From positions 62,001 to 126,000 of the forward strand of contig NZ_JAOEGB010000008.1 of the NCBI RefSeq assembly GCF_025420585.1: a DNA stretch of 64,000 nucleotides. The letters run 5' to 3'. The translations under genes and the position numbers were made by a program. Within the stretch, counting starts at the first letter, position 1. Each line of letters starts with the position of its first letter. The notes under the pieces are model-generated. The model saw nothing but the letters and a program-made list of their open reading frames with translations. It made no database searches and had not been told where the DNA came from. Of the stretch, positions 28,419 through 36,752 are shown piece by piece. This DNA comes from Planotetraspora sp. A-T 1434 (GTDB lineage: Bacteria > Actinomycetota > Actinomycetes > Streptosporangiales > Streptosporangiaceae).

Positions 28419-29540
28419 TCAGGCCAGCACCCCCGCCGCGCGGAGGGCCTTGGCGTCGTCGTCCGGCAGCCCCCAGCCGGTCAGGTCGTGCAGGCGGGTG
28501 GCGGGGGACAGGGCGCTCCGTTCTCTGCCCAGCAGGCGGGGCGCCGGAGCCGGCTGCGTCACGCCGCCGACCTCGACGAACGTCCCGCGCGCCCGGTTGT
28601 GGGGGTGTTCCGCGGCCTCGCCCATCTCCAGGACGGGGAACACACAGGCGTCCGAGCCGTCGAAGATCTCCTCCCACTCCGCCCTGGTCCTGGACCGGAA
28701 GGCCGCGGTCAGGCGTTCGCGCAGCTCGGGCCAGTTGGCCCGGTCGTCCCTGTCGGGCAGGTCGGCGATCCCCATCCGGGAGACCATCTCGCTCCAGAAC
28801 TGAGGCTCCAGCGGGCCGACCGCGAGGTATCGGCCGTCGGCCGTCTCGTACGTGTCGTAGATCGGGGAGCCGGTGTCCAGCAGGTTCGTCCCGCGCGGGC
28901 CCCAGGAGCCGCTCTGGACGCCGTGGTAGAACATCGAGAACAGGGCCGCCGCGCCGTCGACCATGGCGGCGTCGATGACCTGGCCCCTGCCGGTGCGCTC
29001 GCGCTCGAACAGCGCCAGCAGCACGCCGTACGCGAGCATGAGCCCGCCACCGGCGAAGTCGCCGAGGATGTTGATCGGAGGGGTGGGCTTCTCGCCCGCG
29101 CGGCCCAGCATCGACAGCGCGCCGGAGATCGCGATGTAGTCGATGTCATGGCCCGCCCGGGGCGCCAGCGGGCCGTCCTGGCCCCATCCGGTCATCCGGC
29201 CGTAGACGAGCCGTTCGTTCACCGGCCGCAGGTCGTCCGGGCCGATCCCGAGCCGCTCGGCGACACCCGGCCGGAACACCTCGATCACCACGTCGGCCCG
29301 GGCCGCCAGCCTCTTGAACGCCTCGACGCCCTCGGGCGACTTCAGGTCGAGGCCGATCGTGCGCTTGCCCCGGTCCATGACGTCCGGGCGGGGCGCGTCG
29401 GTCACCGCCGTGACCCGGTCGATCCGCAGGACCTCGGCGCCGTGGTCGGCGAGCATCATCCCGGCGAACGGCCCAGGGGCCAGCCCGGCGAGCTCCAGCA
29501 CGCGCACCCCGGCCAGCGGGCCCTTCCGGGACTCCTCCAT
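28419..29540 (-). CDS. CaiB/BaiF family CoA transferase / alpha-methylacyl-CoA racemase-like
   Basis: This 373-residue family III CoA-transferase fold protein has the start GVRVLELAGLAPGPFAGMML and the later Asp-containing DLKSPEGVEAF and GHDIDYIAISGALS motifs. The GHDIDYIAISGALSMLGR region resembles alpha-methylacyl-CoA racemase more than a transferase. If so, it would epimerise 2-methyl-branched acyl-CoAs, which would fit the branched-lipid genes at 30-38 kb. Specificity cannot be fixed from sequence alone. It is the first gene of a two-gene operon with the nitroreductase. Confidence 0.85.
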   Translation of the reverse strand: MEESRKGPLAGVRVLELAGLAPGPFAGMMLADHGAEVLRIDRVTAVTDAPRPDVMDRGKRTIGLDLKSPEGVEAFKRLAARADVVIEVFRPGVAERLGIGPDDLRPVNERLVYGRMTGWGQDGPLAPRAGHDIDYIAISGALSMLGRAGEKPTPPINILGDFAGGGLMLAYGVLLALFERERTGRGQVIDAAMVDGAAALFSMFYHGVQSGSWGPRGTNLLDTGSPIYDTYETADGRYLAVGPLEPQFWSEMVSRMGIADLPDRDDRANWPELRERLTAAFRSRTRAEWEEIFDGSDACVFPVLEMGEAAEHPHNRARGTFVEVGGVTQPAPAPRLLGRERSALSPATRLHDLTGWGLPDDDAKALRAAGVLA

Positions 29541-29614
29541 GCCACTCTCCTCGGTGGGTGGTTCTGTTCATGGGTTAGTAGAACATGCTTCGGTCGCGTG
29601 GGAGACTTCGCCAT

Positions 29615-30595
29615 GTGACGTGGAAGCTGCTGGCGCTGCCGCCCCTGCCCGAGGACGCCGTCCGCGGGCTGCTCGCGGACCTGGGCGACCGGGTCGAGGT
29701 CGCCGTCCCCGCCCGCCGTGATCGCGCGGCCCTGCTCGACGCCCTGCCCCAGGCAGAGATCGTCGTCGGCGACTGGAGCGGCATGCTCGTCCTGGACGAG
29801 GAGGCCGTACGGCACGCTCCCAAGCTCGCCTTCCTGCAGCAGCCGTCGGTCGGCGTGGACGGCCACGACCTGGAGGCGCTCGCCAAGGCGGGAGTGCCGC
29901 TGTCCAACACGGCCGGGGTCAACGCCCTGTCCGTGGCCGAGTGGTGCCTGGCCGCGTCGCTCGCGCTGCTGCGGCACCTCGCCGACGGCGACCGGGAGAT
30001 GCGGGCGGGGGAGTGGCCGCAGTTCACCGCGCAGCGCCGGGAGCTCGCGGGCGCCCGCGTCGGCGTCGTCGGCTTCGGTCCGATCGGCGCCACCTGCGCC
30101 CGCCTGTTCGGCGCGCTCGGCTGCGAGGTCTCCTACTGGTCACGCTCGCCCAAGGCCGAGTCGTACGGCGCGGCCTACCGCGACCTCGACTCGCTGATCG
30201 CCTCCAGTGACGTGCTCGTCCTCGTCGTGCCGCTCACCGACGAGACCCGCGGCCTGCTCGACGCGGCGCGGCTCGCGCGAATGCCCGCCGGATCGGTGCT
30301 GGTCAACGCCGCCAGGGGCGGGATCGTCGAGCAGGCGGCGCTGCTGGCGGCGCTGGAGTCGGGCCATCTGGCCGGGGCCGCGGTGGACGTCTACGACATC
30401 GAGCCGCTTCCCGCCGACGATCCGCTGCGCTCGTGCGGCCGGATCCTGCTGTCGCCCCACGCGGCCGCGGTGACCCCGCAGGCGATGGCCCGCCTCGTCG
30501 AGTGCGTGCTCGGCAACGTGCGGGCCGCGCTCGACGGCCGGCCGGTGACGAACGTGGTCAACGGGGCCGACCCCGTCGTCTATCGGCGCCTCTGA
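29615..30595 (+). CDS. D-2-hydroxyacid dehydrogenase family protein
   Basis: This 326-residue NAD(P)-binding protein has the Rossmann motif VGVVGFGPIG (about 145-154). The catalytic set is present: Arg in NAARGGIVE, Glu in VYDIEPLP and His in SPHAAAVT. It would reduce a 2-keto acid to a D-2-hydroxy acid or the reverse. The GTG at 29615 has GGGAGA about 9 bases upstream. It is divergent from the CoA-transferase operon. Confidence 0.88.
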   Translation: MTWKLLALPPLPEDAVRGLLADLGDRVEVAVPARRDRAALLDALPQAEIVVGDWSGMLVLDEEAVRHAPKLAFLQQPSVGVDGHDLEALAKAGVPLSNTAGVNALSVAEWCLAASLALLRHLADGDREMRAGEWPQFTAQRRELAGARVGVVGFGPIGATCARLFGALGCEVSYWSRSPKAESYGAAYRDLDSLIASSDVLVLVVPLTDETRGLLDAARLARMPAGSVLVNAARGGIVEQAALLAALESGHLAGAAVDVYDIEPLPADDPLRSCGRILLSPHAAAVTPQAMARLVECVLGNVRAALDGRPVTNVVNGADPVVYRRL

Positions 30596-30803
30596 CGTAA
30601 CACCGTCCCCGGGGGGTGCCTGAGATGCGAAATCACCACACGATACGATCTACCGTCAGGGCACGGGCCTTCCCGGGCTTGACGAGGTGACTGGCTGGGA
30701 TGCCCGATAGTTTTCGCGGGCGTAACGTGTCTAGTCTGGTCCGCGTCGTTTTCGAGGGATAGCGTGCCTAGAGGCGATCTCTATAGTCCATGGGGGTGGT
30801 GTC

Positions 30804-32174
30804 ATGCCAGAGCGCACGGCAAGTATGACCGCCCATAGGAAGGCCGTCGAGCAGATCAGGGACTCCTACGCGGCGATCCCCGATGACGCGGCTCCCCGGC
30901 TCGCTAAGGCGACCACGAACCTGTTCCGTTTCCGTGAGCCGACCAAGACGGCCACGCTGTCCGCCCGCGACCTGGACCAGGTGATCCAGGTGGACCCCGT
31001 CACCATGACGGCCGAGGTCCAGGGCATGACCACGTACGAGAACCTGGTGGACGCGACCCTGCCGTACGGGCTCATGCCGTACGTCGTGCCGCAGCTCAAG
31101 ACGATCACGCTCGGCGGCGCGGTCACGGGTCTCGGCATCGAGTCGACCAGCTTCAAGGACGGCCTGCCGCACGAGTCCGTGGAGGAGCTGGAAATCCTCA
31201 CCGGCGACGGGCGGATCGTCGTGGCGCGGGCCGACAACGAATACGCCGACCTGTTCCGGGCCTTCCCGAACTCGTACGGCACTCTCGGCTACGCCCTGCG
31301 GATCCGGATCAAACTGGCCCGGGTCAAGCCGCACGTGAAGCTGACGCACATCCGGTTCACCGACGCCGACAAGTGCATGCTCGCCATGCAGGAGATCTGC
31401 GAGAGCCGCGAGCACGACGGCGAGCAGATCGACTTCGTCGACGGCACGTTCTTCGCGCCGGACGAGCTCTACATCACGGTCGGCACGTTCGCGGACAAGG
31501 CACCCTACGCGTCCGACTACACGGGCATGCGCATCTACTACCAGTCGATCCGCAACCGGACGCGCGACTGGCTGACCATCCGCGACTACCTGTGGCGCTG
31601 GGACACCGACTGGTTCTGGTGCTCGCGCGCCTTCGGCGTGCAGCAGCCGCTGGTCCGCTCGCTGATGCCGCGCCGCTGGCTCCGCTCCGACGTGTACCGC
31701 AAGCTGGTCGGCCTCGACCAGCGGTACGGCCTGACCGCCCGCATCGACCGCTGGCGCGACAACCCGGTGCAGGAGTCGGTCATCCAGGACGTGGAGGTCC
31801 CCGTCGAGCGGGGAGCCGAGTTCCTCGACTTCTTCCACGACCGGGTCGGCATGGCCCCCGTGTGGATGTGCCCGCTCAAGGCCAGTGGCGAATGGTCGCT
31901 GTACCCGCTGGAGCCCGGACGGCTCTACGTGAACTTCGGCTTCTGGGGCATGGTCCCGTTGCCGCGTGGCCAGCATGACGGCTACTACAACCGGCTGATC
32001 GAGCACGCCGTACACCGGCTCGACGGCCACAAGTCGCTGTACTCGACCTCGTTCTACGAGCGGGACGAGTTCTGGCGGCTGTACAACGGGGACTCCTATT
32101 GGCCCGTGAAGCGCTCGTACGACCCGGGCGGGCGGCTGCTCGACCTGTACGACAAGTGTGTCCGGGGTAGGTAG
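30804..32174 (+). CDS. tmsA: FAD-binding oxidoreductase, TmsA-like (10-methyl fatty acid synthesis)
   Basis: This 456-residue FAD_binding_4 protein related to DHCR24-type reductases contains PYVVPQLKTITLGGAVTGLG-type FAD loops and SYGTLGYALRIRIKL. A helical C-terminal part has WSLYPLEPGRLYVNFGFWG. In actinobacteria such a gene directly before a cyclopropane-synthase-like gene encodes the reductase of tuberculostearic-type 10-methyl fatty acid synthesis: it reduces the 10-methylene intermediate using NAD(P)H. The ATG has GGGGGTGG 5 bases upstream and the methyltransferase gene follows 27 bp downstream. About 200 bp upstream carry no gene and are expected to hold the operon promoter. Confidence 0.8.
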   Translation: MPERTASMTAHRKAVEQIRDSYAAIPDDAAPRLAKATTNLFRFREPTKTATLSARDLDQVIQVDPVTMTAEVQGMTTYENLVDATLPYGLMPYVVPQLKTITLGGAVTGLGIESTSFKDGLPHESVEELEILTGDGRIVVARADNEYADLFRAFPNSYGTLGYALRIRIKLARVKPHVKLTHIRFTDADKCMLAMQEICESREHDGEQIDFVDGTFFAPDELYITVGTFADKAPYASDYTGMRIYYQSIRNRTRDWLTIRDYLWRWDTDWFWCSRAFGVQQPLVRSLMPRRWLRSDVYRKLVGLDQRYGLTARIDRWRDNPVQESVIQDVEVPVERGAEFLDFFHDRVGMAPVWMCPLKASGEWSLYPLEPGRLYVNFGFWGMVPLPRGQHDGYYNRLIEHAVHRLDGHKSLYSTSFYERDEFWRLYNGDSYWPVKRSYDPGGRLLDLYDKCVRGR

Positions 32175-32201
32175 GCAGTACGTGCGTGGGGAGAGGTGCA
32201 C

Positions 32202-33461
32202 ATGACTCTTGCGGAGATCTTCGAGAAGATCGTCGGCTCTGACGCGGGCGTCCAGTTCGCGGCCTACGACGGCAGCAAGGCCGGATCGCCGGACGCGGAC
32301 ATCCGGATCGAGGTGAAATCTCCGATCGCGGTGGCCTACCTCGCGCAGGCCCCGGGGGAGATGGGCCTCGCGAGGGCCTATATCTCGGGGCATCTCGACG
32401 TCCAGGGCGACATGTACACGCTTCTGGACCGCATGTGGTCCATAACCCTGAACGACCTGCCGCTCAGCGAGAAGATCGCCGCGGTCCGGTCGCTCGGGGC
32501 CAAGCCGCTGCTCATGCGGGTCCCCCCGCCGCCGCAGGAGGTGCGGCGCAGCACGCTCGCCAAGCTCGGCAGCCGCCACGCCAAGCAGCGCGACGCCGAG
32601 GCGATCCACCACCACTACGACGTGTCCAACCGCTTCTACGAGTGGGTGCTCGGGCCGTCCATGGCGTACACCTGCGCGGTCTTCCCGTCGCACGACGCGA
32701 CGCTGGAGGAGGCGCAGTACGCCAAGTTCGACCTGGTGGCCAAGAAGCTCGACCTCAAGCCGGGCATGCGGCTGCTCGACGTCGGCTGCGGCTGGGGCGG
32801 CATGGTCATGCACGCGGCCCGCGAGTACGGCGTGAAGGCCCTGGGCGTCACCCTCTCCCGCCAGCAGGCGGAGTGGGCGCAGAAGGCGATCGCCGAGGCC
32901 GGGCTCTCCGAGCTCGCCGAGGTCCGCCACACGGACTACCGCGACGTCGCCGAGACCGGCTTCGACCGGGTCAGCTCCATCGGCCTGACCGAGCACATCG
33001 GCAAGGACCAGCTCCCGTCGTACTTCTCCTTCCTGTACGGCAAGCTCAAGCCGGGCGGGCGGCTGCTCAACCACTGCATCACCCGCCCGACGGGCAAGGA
33101 GAAGACGATCAACAAGGGCGGCTTCATCAACCGCTACGTCTTCCCCGACGGCGAGCTCGAGTCGGTCGGCCACCTCATCCGTCAGATGGAGGACACCGGC
33201 TTCGAGATCCGCCACGAGGAGAACCTGCGCGAGCACTACGCGCTGACGCTGCGCGAGTGGTGCGCCAACCTCGACGCCCATTGGGACGAGGCGGTCCAGG
33301 AGGTCGGGCAGGGCACCGCCCGCGTCTGGCGGCTCTACATGGCGGGCTGCGTGGTCGGCTTCGAGCGCAACAAGGTGCAGCTGCACCAGGTGCTCGGCGT
33401 CAAGCTCGACGACCAGGCCTCGGCGCAGGTCGCCCTGCGCCCGTCCCTCGACTGGCCGTGA
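32202..33461 (+). CDS. tmsB: Cyclopropane-fatty-acyl-phospholipid synthase-like methyltransferase, TmsB-like
   Basis: This 419-residue SAM-dependent methyltransferase of the CFA synthase family has the SAM site LLDVGCGWGGMVMHAA and HHYDVSNRFYEWVLGPSMAYTCAVF around the active site. The C-terminal region (ENLREHYALTLREW) is also typical. In TmsAB pairs it adds a methylene from SAM to the double bond of an oleoyl chain on a phospholipid, and TmsA then reduces it. The start at 32202 has GAGAGG 6 bases upstream. A plain cyclopropane synthase cannot be excluded, but the linked reductase argues for the 10-methyl route. Confidence 0.82.
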   Translation: MTLAEIFEKIVGSDAGVQFAAYDGSKAGSPDADIRIEVKSPIAVAYLAQAPGEMGLARAYISGHLDVQGDMYTLLDRMWSITLNDLPLSEKIAAVRSLGAKPLLMRVPPPPQEVRRSTLAKLGSRHAKQRDAEAIHHHYDVSNRFYEWVLGPSMAYTCAVFPSHDATLEEAQYAKFDLVAKKLDLKPGMRLLDVGCGWGGMVMHAAREYGVKALGVTLSRQQAEWAQKAIAEAGLSELAEVRHTDYRDVAETGFDRVSSIGLTEHIGKDQLPSYFSFLYGKLKPGGRLLNHCITRPTGKEKTINKGGFINRYVFPDGELESVGHLIRQMEDTGFEIRHEENLREHYALTLREWCANLDAHWDEAVQEVGQGTARVWRLYMAGCVVGFERNKVQLHQVLGVKLDDQASAQVALRPSLDWP

Positions 33462-33465
33462 TCGT

Positions 33466-34992
33466 CTATCGCAGCTCGCGCTTGAGGATCTTGCCGGTGG
33501 CGGTCATCGGCAGGGACTCGCGGAACTCGACGATCCGCGGGTACTTGTAGGCCGCCATCGTCTCCCGGCACCAGGCGACCAGCTCCTCCTCGGTCGTCGT
33601 GGTTTCGGGAGTGCGGATGACGTACGCCTTGATCTCCTCGCCGTGCGACTCGTGGGCCACGCCGACGACGGCGGCGAGGGAGACGGCGGGGTGCGTCAGC
33701 AGCACCTCCTCGATCTCACGCGGGTAGACGTTGAACCCGCCACGGATGATCATGTCCTTGGCGCGGTCGACGATGTAGTAGTAGCCGTCCTCGTCGCGCC
33801 TGGCCACGTCGCCGGTGCGGAACCAGCCGTCCTTCATGACCTCCGCGGTCGCCTCCGGCCGGTTGTGGTAGCCCTTCATGATGTTGTGCCCGCGGATGGC
33901 GATCTCGCCGACGTCGGTGACCGTGTTCCAGTCGCCGTCGATGAGCTTCATCTCCACGCCCCAGATCGGGGTGCCGATCGACCCCGCCTTGGCCGGCCTG
34001 CCGACCTGGTTGAAGGAGGCCACCGGGGAGGTCTCCGACAGGCCGTAGCCTTCCAGGATCCCGACGCCGAACGTCGCGGCGAAGTCCTTCAGCACCTCGA
34101 CCGGCAGCGCGGAGCCGCCCGCGATGGCGGTCGCCAGTGAGGCGGGCGCCTTACCGGCCCCACTGTGGACCGCGGTCAGCAGCGCCCAGTACATCGTCGG
34201 CACCCCGGCGAAGAGCGTGACCTTCTCCTCGGCCATCAGCGCGAGCGCCTCGGCCGGATCGAAGCGCGGCACGAGGACCAGGGCGGCCCGGCGGCGGAAG
34301 CCCGCGTTCATGATCACGGTCTGCCCGAATGAGTGGAAGAGCGGCAGGGTGGCGAGGTAGACGTCGTCGCCCTGGCGGGGGAACATCTCGTCGCTGATCA
34401 TGGCGTTGATCAGCATGTTCTGGTGGCTCAGCTCGGCGCCCTTGGGCCGGCCGGTGGTGCCGCTCGTGTAGAGGATCACCGCGGTGTCGTCCGGGGCCGT
34501 CTGCACGGTCTCGAACTCGCCGGACACGCCGTCGAGGGCCGCCCACAGGGTCTCGCCGTACGGCGACTCGGTGGCGAGCGGGGTGGCGGGCAGCACGAGG
34601 AAGTGCTCGGTTCCCGCCGCGCCCTCGAAGCCGGCCCGGCCCCGCTCGCCGAGCGGCAGTTCGGGCGTGCCCTCGAAGCAGAAGAGGGCCTTGGCCTCGG
34701 AGTCTTCGAGGTGGTAGGTGATCTCCCGCGACTGGAGCAGGACGTTGAGGGGGACGACCGTGGCGCCGGCCTTGAGGATGCCGAAGTAGACGAACGGGAA
34801 GTAGGGGAGGTTGGGGCAGGCCAGCGCCACCTTGTCTCCTTTGCCGATGCCCCGGGAGACGAGCATGTTCGCGACCTGGTTGGCGACGGTGTTCACCAGC
34901 GAATACGGCAGGCGGAGGTCACCCAGCACCAAGGCGGTGCGGTCCGGGGTCTCCCTGGCGCTGTCCTCCAGCACGACGGACAGGTTGAGCAT
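33466..34992 (-). CDS. Long-chain fatty-acid-CoA ligase (AMP-binding)
   Basis: This 508-residue ANL superfamily enzyme has the P-loop YTSGTTGRPKGA, the motif GYGLSETSPV, the hinge Asp in YYIVDRAKDMIIRGG and the C-terminal catalytic Lys in PMTATGKILKREL. It activates fatty acids to acyl-CoA via acyl-AMP. It ends 5 bp from the convergent tmsB-like gene. The ATG has AAAGGGAG 5 bases upstream, and a TetR-type palindrome lies about 50 bp before the start. The context suggests turnover or supply of chains for the branched-lipid genes. Confidence 0.92.
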   Translation of the reverse strand: MLNLSVVLEDSARETPDRTALVLGDLRLPYSLVNTVANQVANMLVSRGIGKGDKVALACPNLPYFPFVYFGILKAGATVVPLNVLLQSREITYHLEDSEAKALFCFEGTPELPLGERGRAGFEGAAGTEHFLVLPATPLATESPYGETLWAALDGVSGEFETVQTAPDDTAVILYTSGTTGRPKGAELSHQNMLINAMISDEMFPRQGDDVYLATLPLFHSFGQTVIMNAGFRRRAALVLVPRFDPAEALALMAEEKVTLFAGVPTMYWALLTAVHSGAGKAPASLATAIAGGSALPVEVLKDFAATFGVGILEGYGLSETSPVASFNQVGRPAKAGSIGTPIWGVEMKLIDGDWNTVTDVGEIAIRGHNIMKGYHNRPEATAEVMKDGWFRTGDVARRDEDGYYYIVDRAKDMIIRGGFNVYPREIEEVLLTHPAVSLAAVVGVAHESHGEEIKAYVIRTPETTTTEEELVAWCRETMAAYKYPRIVEFRESLPMTATGKILKRELR

Positions 34993-35038
34993 CGTCGCTC
35001 CCTTTCTTTCGGCCGTTCTGGTCGGCCGTTTCAGTCCA

Positions 35039-35054
35039 TACCAACCGGTAGGTA
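35039..35054. promoter_or_regulatory. TetR-type operator palindrome TACCAACCGGTAGGTA
   Basis: The core ACCAAC-CG-GTAGGT (35040-35053) has one mismatch between arms and lies upstream of the acyl-CoA ligase. It has the same ACCnACnnGTnGGT form as the site at 443-456. Confidence 0.55.
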
Positions 35055-35110
35055 CCTCACAGTAACGGCTGGGGGCCGCGCTGAGGAGGGTGATCCGGCG
35101 CAAGCCGTAC

Positions 35111-35260
35111 GTGATCATCCACCACCTTGGGAGGTGATCATGCACGGGTTCCCAGGGTGGCGGGGTGAGCTGCGCGAAGCGCCGTACGTGATCATGCGCA
35201 CTTTCCCTGGATGCCTTCCGATGTGCGGGAACGCAAGCCGTGATCATGCACGATGGTCAA
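35111..35260. repeat. 53-bp repeat array B
   Basis: GTGATCAT motifs start at 35111, 35134, 35188 and 35240. The last three are 54 and 52 bp apart, close to the 53-bp period of array A and in the same orientation. They fill the gap between the acyl-CoA ligase promoter and the first P450. Confidence 0.85.
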
Positions 35261-35299
35261 GCCTTGACGTAAGTGATTGCTCGGACAAAAGTGGGCGGC

Positions 35300-36574
35300 A
35301 TGACCGTGGCGCCGGGCATCGACCTGTCGTGGATCCCGTTCTGGGGTCTGCCGCAGACTGAGCGGCTGGACGCGTTCCGGCGGCTGCGCGAGCTGGACCG
35401 GCCCGTCTTCGTCCAGGAGAACAAGATTCCCTTCATCCGGCACGGCGCCGGTTACTACGCGCTCGTACGGCATGCCGACGTGAGCGAGGCCAGCCGGAAC
35501 GCCGGGATCTTCAGCAGCGAGCCGACCGCGAACAGCATCCCGGACATGCCGCGGTGGCTCGCCGTCTACTTCGGGTCGATGATCAACATGGACGATCCGC
35601 GGCACGCCCGGCTGCGCCGCATCGTCTCGCGGGCCTTCACGCCCCGCGTCCTCGCCAAGATGGAGCAGGACCTCCAGCGGGCGGCCGAGGAGATCGTCGG
35701 AAGGGCCGTCAAGGACGGTCCGGGGGATTTCGTCACCCAGATCGCGGCCAGGCTCCCGGTCCGGGTCATCTGCGACATGATCGGCATTCCCGGGAAATAT
35801 CACGACATGGTGCTCAGCCGTACGAACACGATCCTCGCCAACGCGGACGGCGAGTATTCGGGGATCGAGGTGGACTACTCCCGGCAGGACGCGCCCTTCG
35901 GCCGATGGGCCACGGCCCGCGGCCTGGTCAAGCTGCTCCGTGCGGGACACGAGCTCAGCGCCCTGGCGCAGCGCCTCGGGCGGGAGCGCCGCCGGCACCC
36001 GACGGGCGACCTGACCAGCCTCCTTGTGAACGGGGAGGAGCGGCTCACCACCCAGGAGCTCGGCTCGTTCTTCATCCTGCTCGTCGTGGCGGGCAGCGAG
36101 ACCACGCGCAACGCGATCACGCACGGACTAAAGCTCCTCACCGACAACCCCGGCCAGCGCGAGCTGCTCACCGGCGACTTCGAGACGCACATCGGGGGCG
36201 CGGTCGAGGAAATCGTCCGCTATGCCACCCCGGTGATCCAGTTTCGCCGGACCGTCACGCGCGACCACTCGATGAACGGGCAGGACTACAAGAAAGGCGA
36301 CAAGGTCCTGCTGTTCTACAACTCCGCGAACCGGGACGAGGCGGTCTTCACCGATCCCGACGTCTTCGACATCACGCGAAGCTCCAACCCCCATGTCGGC
36401 TTCGGTGGCCCGGGTCCGCACTACTGCCTCGGCGCCCATCTGGCCAGGCGGGAGATCACGGTCATGTTCCGCGAGCTGTTCGGGCGGATGCCCGAGATCC
36501 GCTCCGACGGCGAGCCGGCCTACCTGCTGTCCAACTTCATCAACGGTGTCAAGCACCTGCGCTACCGGTTCTAG
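35300..36574 (+). CDS. Cytochrome P450, CYP124/125-like
   Basis: This is a 424-residue soluble P450. The I-helix is FFILLVVAGSETTRNAI (acid-alcohol pair in AGSETTR), the K-helix EIVRYATPVIQFRR, and the haem loop GFGGPGPHYCLGAHLARRE holds the cysteine ligand. The C-terminal FINGVKHLRYRF is typical of the CYP124/125/142 group, which hydroxylates the ends of methyl-branched lipids or sterol side chains. The ATG at 35300 has GGGCGG upstream. It is flanked by inverted arrays of the 53-bp repeat and followed by a close paralogue. Its redox partners are not in the window. Confidence 0.9.
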   Translation: MTVAPGIDLSWIPFWGLPQTERLDAFRRLRELDRPVFVQENKIPFIRHGAGYYALVRHADVSEASRNAGIFSSEPTANSIPDMPRWLAVYFGSMINMDDPRHARLRRIVSRAFTPRVLAKMEQDLQRAAEEIVGRAVKDGPGDFVTQIAARLPVRVICDMIGIPGKYHDMVLSRTNTILANADGEYSGIEVDYSRQDAPFGRWATARGLVKLLRAGHELSALAQRLGRERRRHPTGDLTSLLVNGEERLTTQELGSFFILLVVAGSETTRNAITHGLKLLTDNPGQRELLTGDFETHIGGAVEEIVRYATPVIQFRRTVTRDHSMNGQDYKKGDKVLLFYNSANRDEAVFTDPDVFDITRSSNPHVGFGGPGPHYCLGAHLARREITVMFRELFGRMPEIRSDGEPAYLLSNFINGVKHLRYRF

Positions 36575-36691
36575 TGCATGATCACGTACGGCTGACGACC
36601 AGGCCAGGGCGGGTGGCGGGGAACCTGTGCATGATCACCACCTGAGCGGGTGCCGGTGCGGCTGGGTGAGCGGGAATCTCTGCATGATCAC
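36574..36691. repeat. 53-bp repeat array C (inverted orientation)
   Basis: The reverse-complement motif GTGCATGATCAC starts at 36574 and 36627, with a one-mismatch copy at 36680, exactly 53 bp apart. It lies directly after the first P450 stop and before the second P450. Orientation is opposite to arrays A and B. Confidence 0.9.
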
Positions 36692-36752
36692 GCGGGATTG
36701 TGGCAGGATGAACCGAACGTGATTCTGGTCGCAGACCTCTCCAAGGAGCGCC

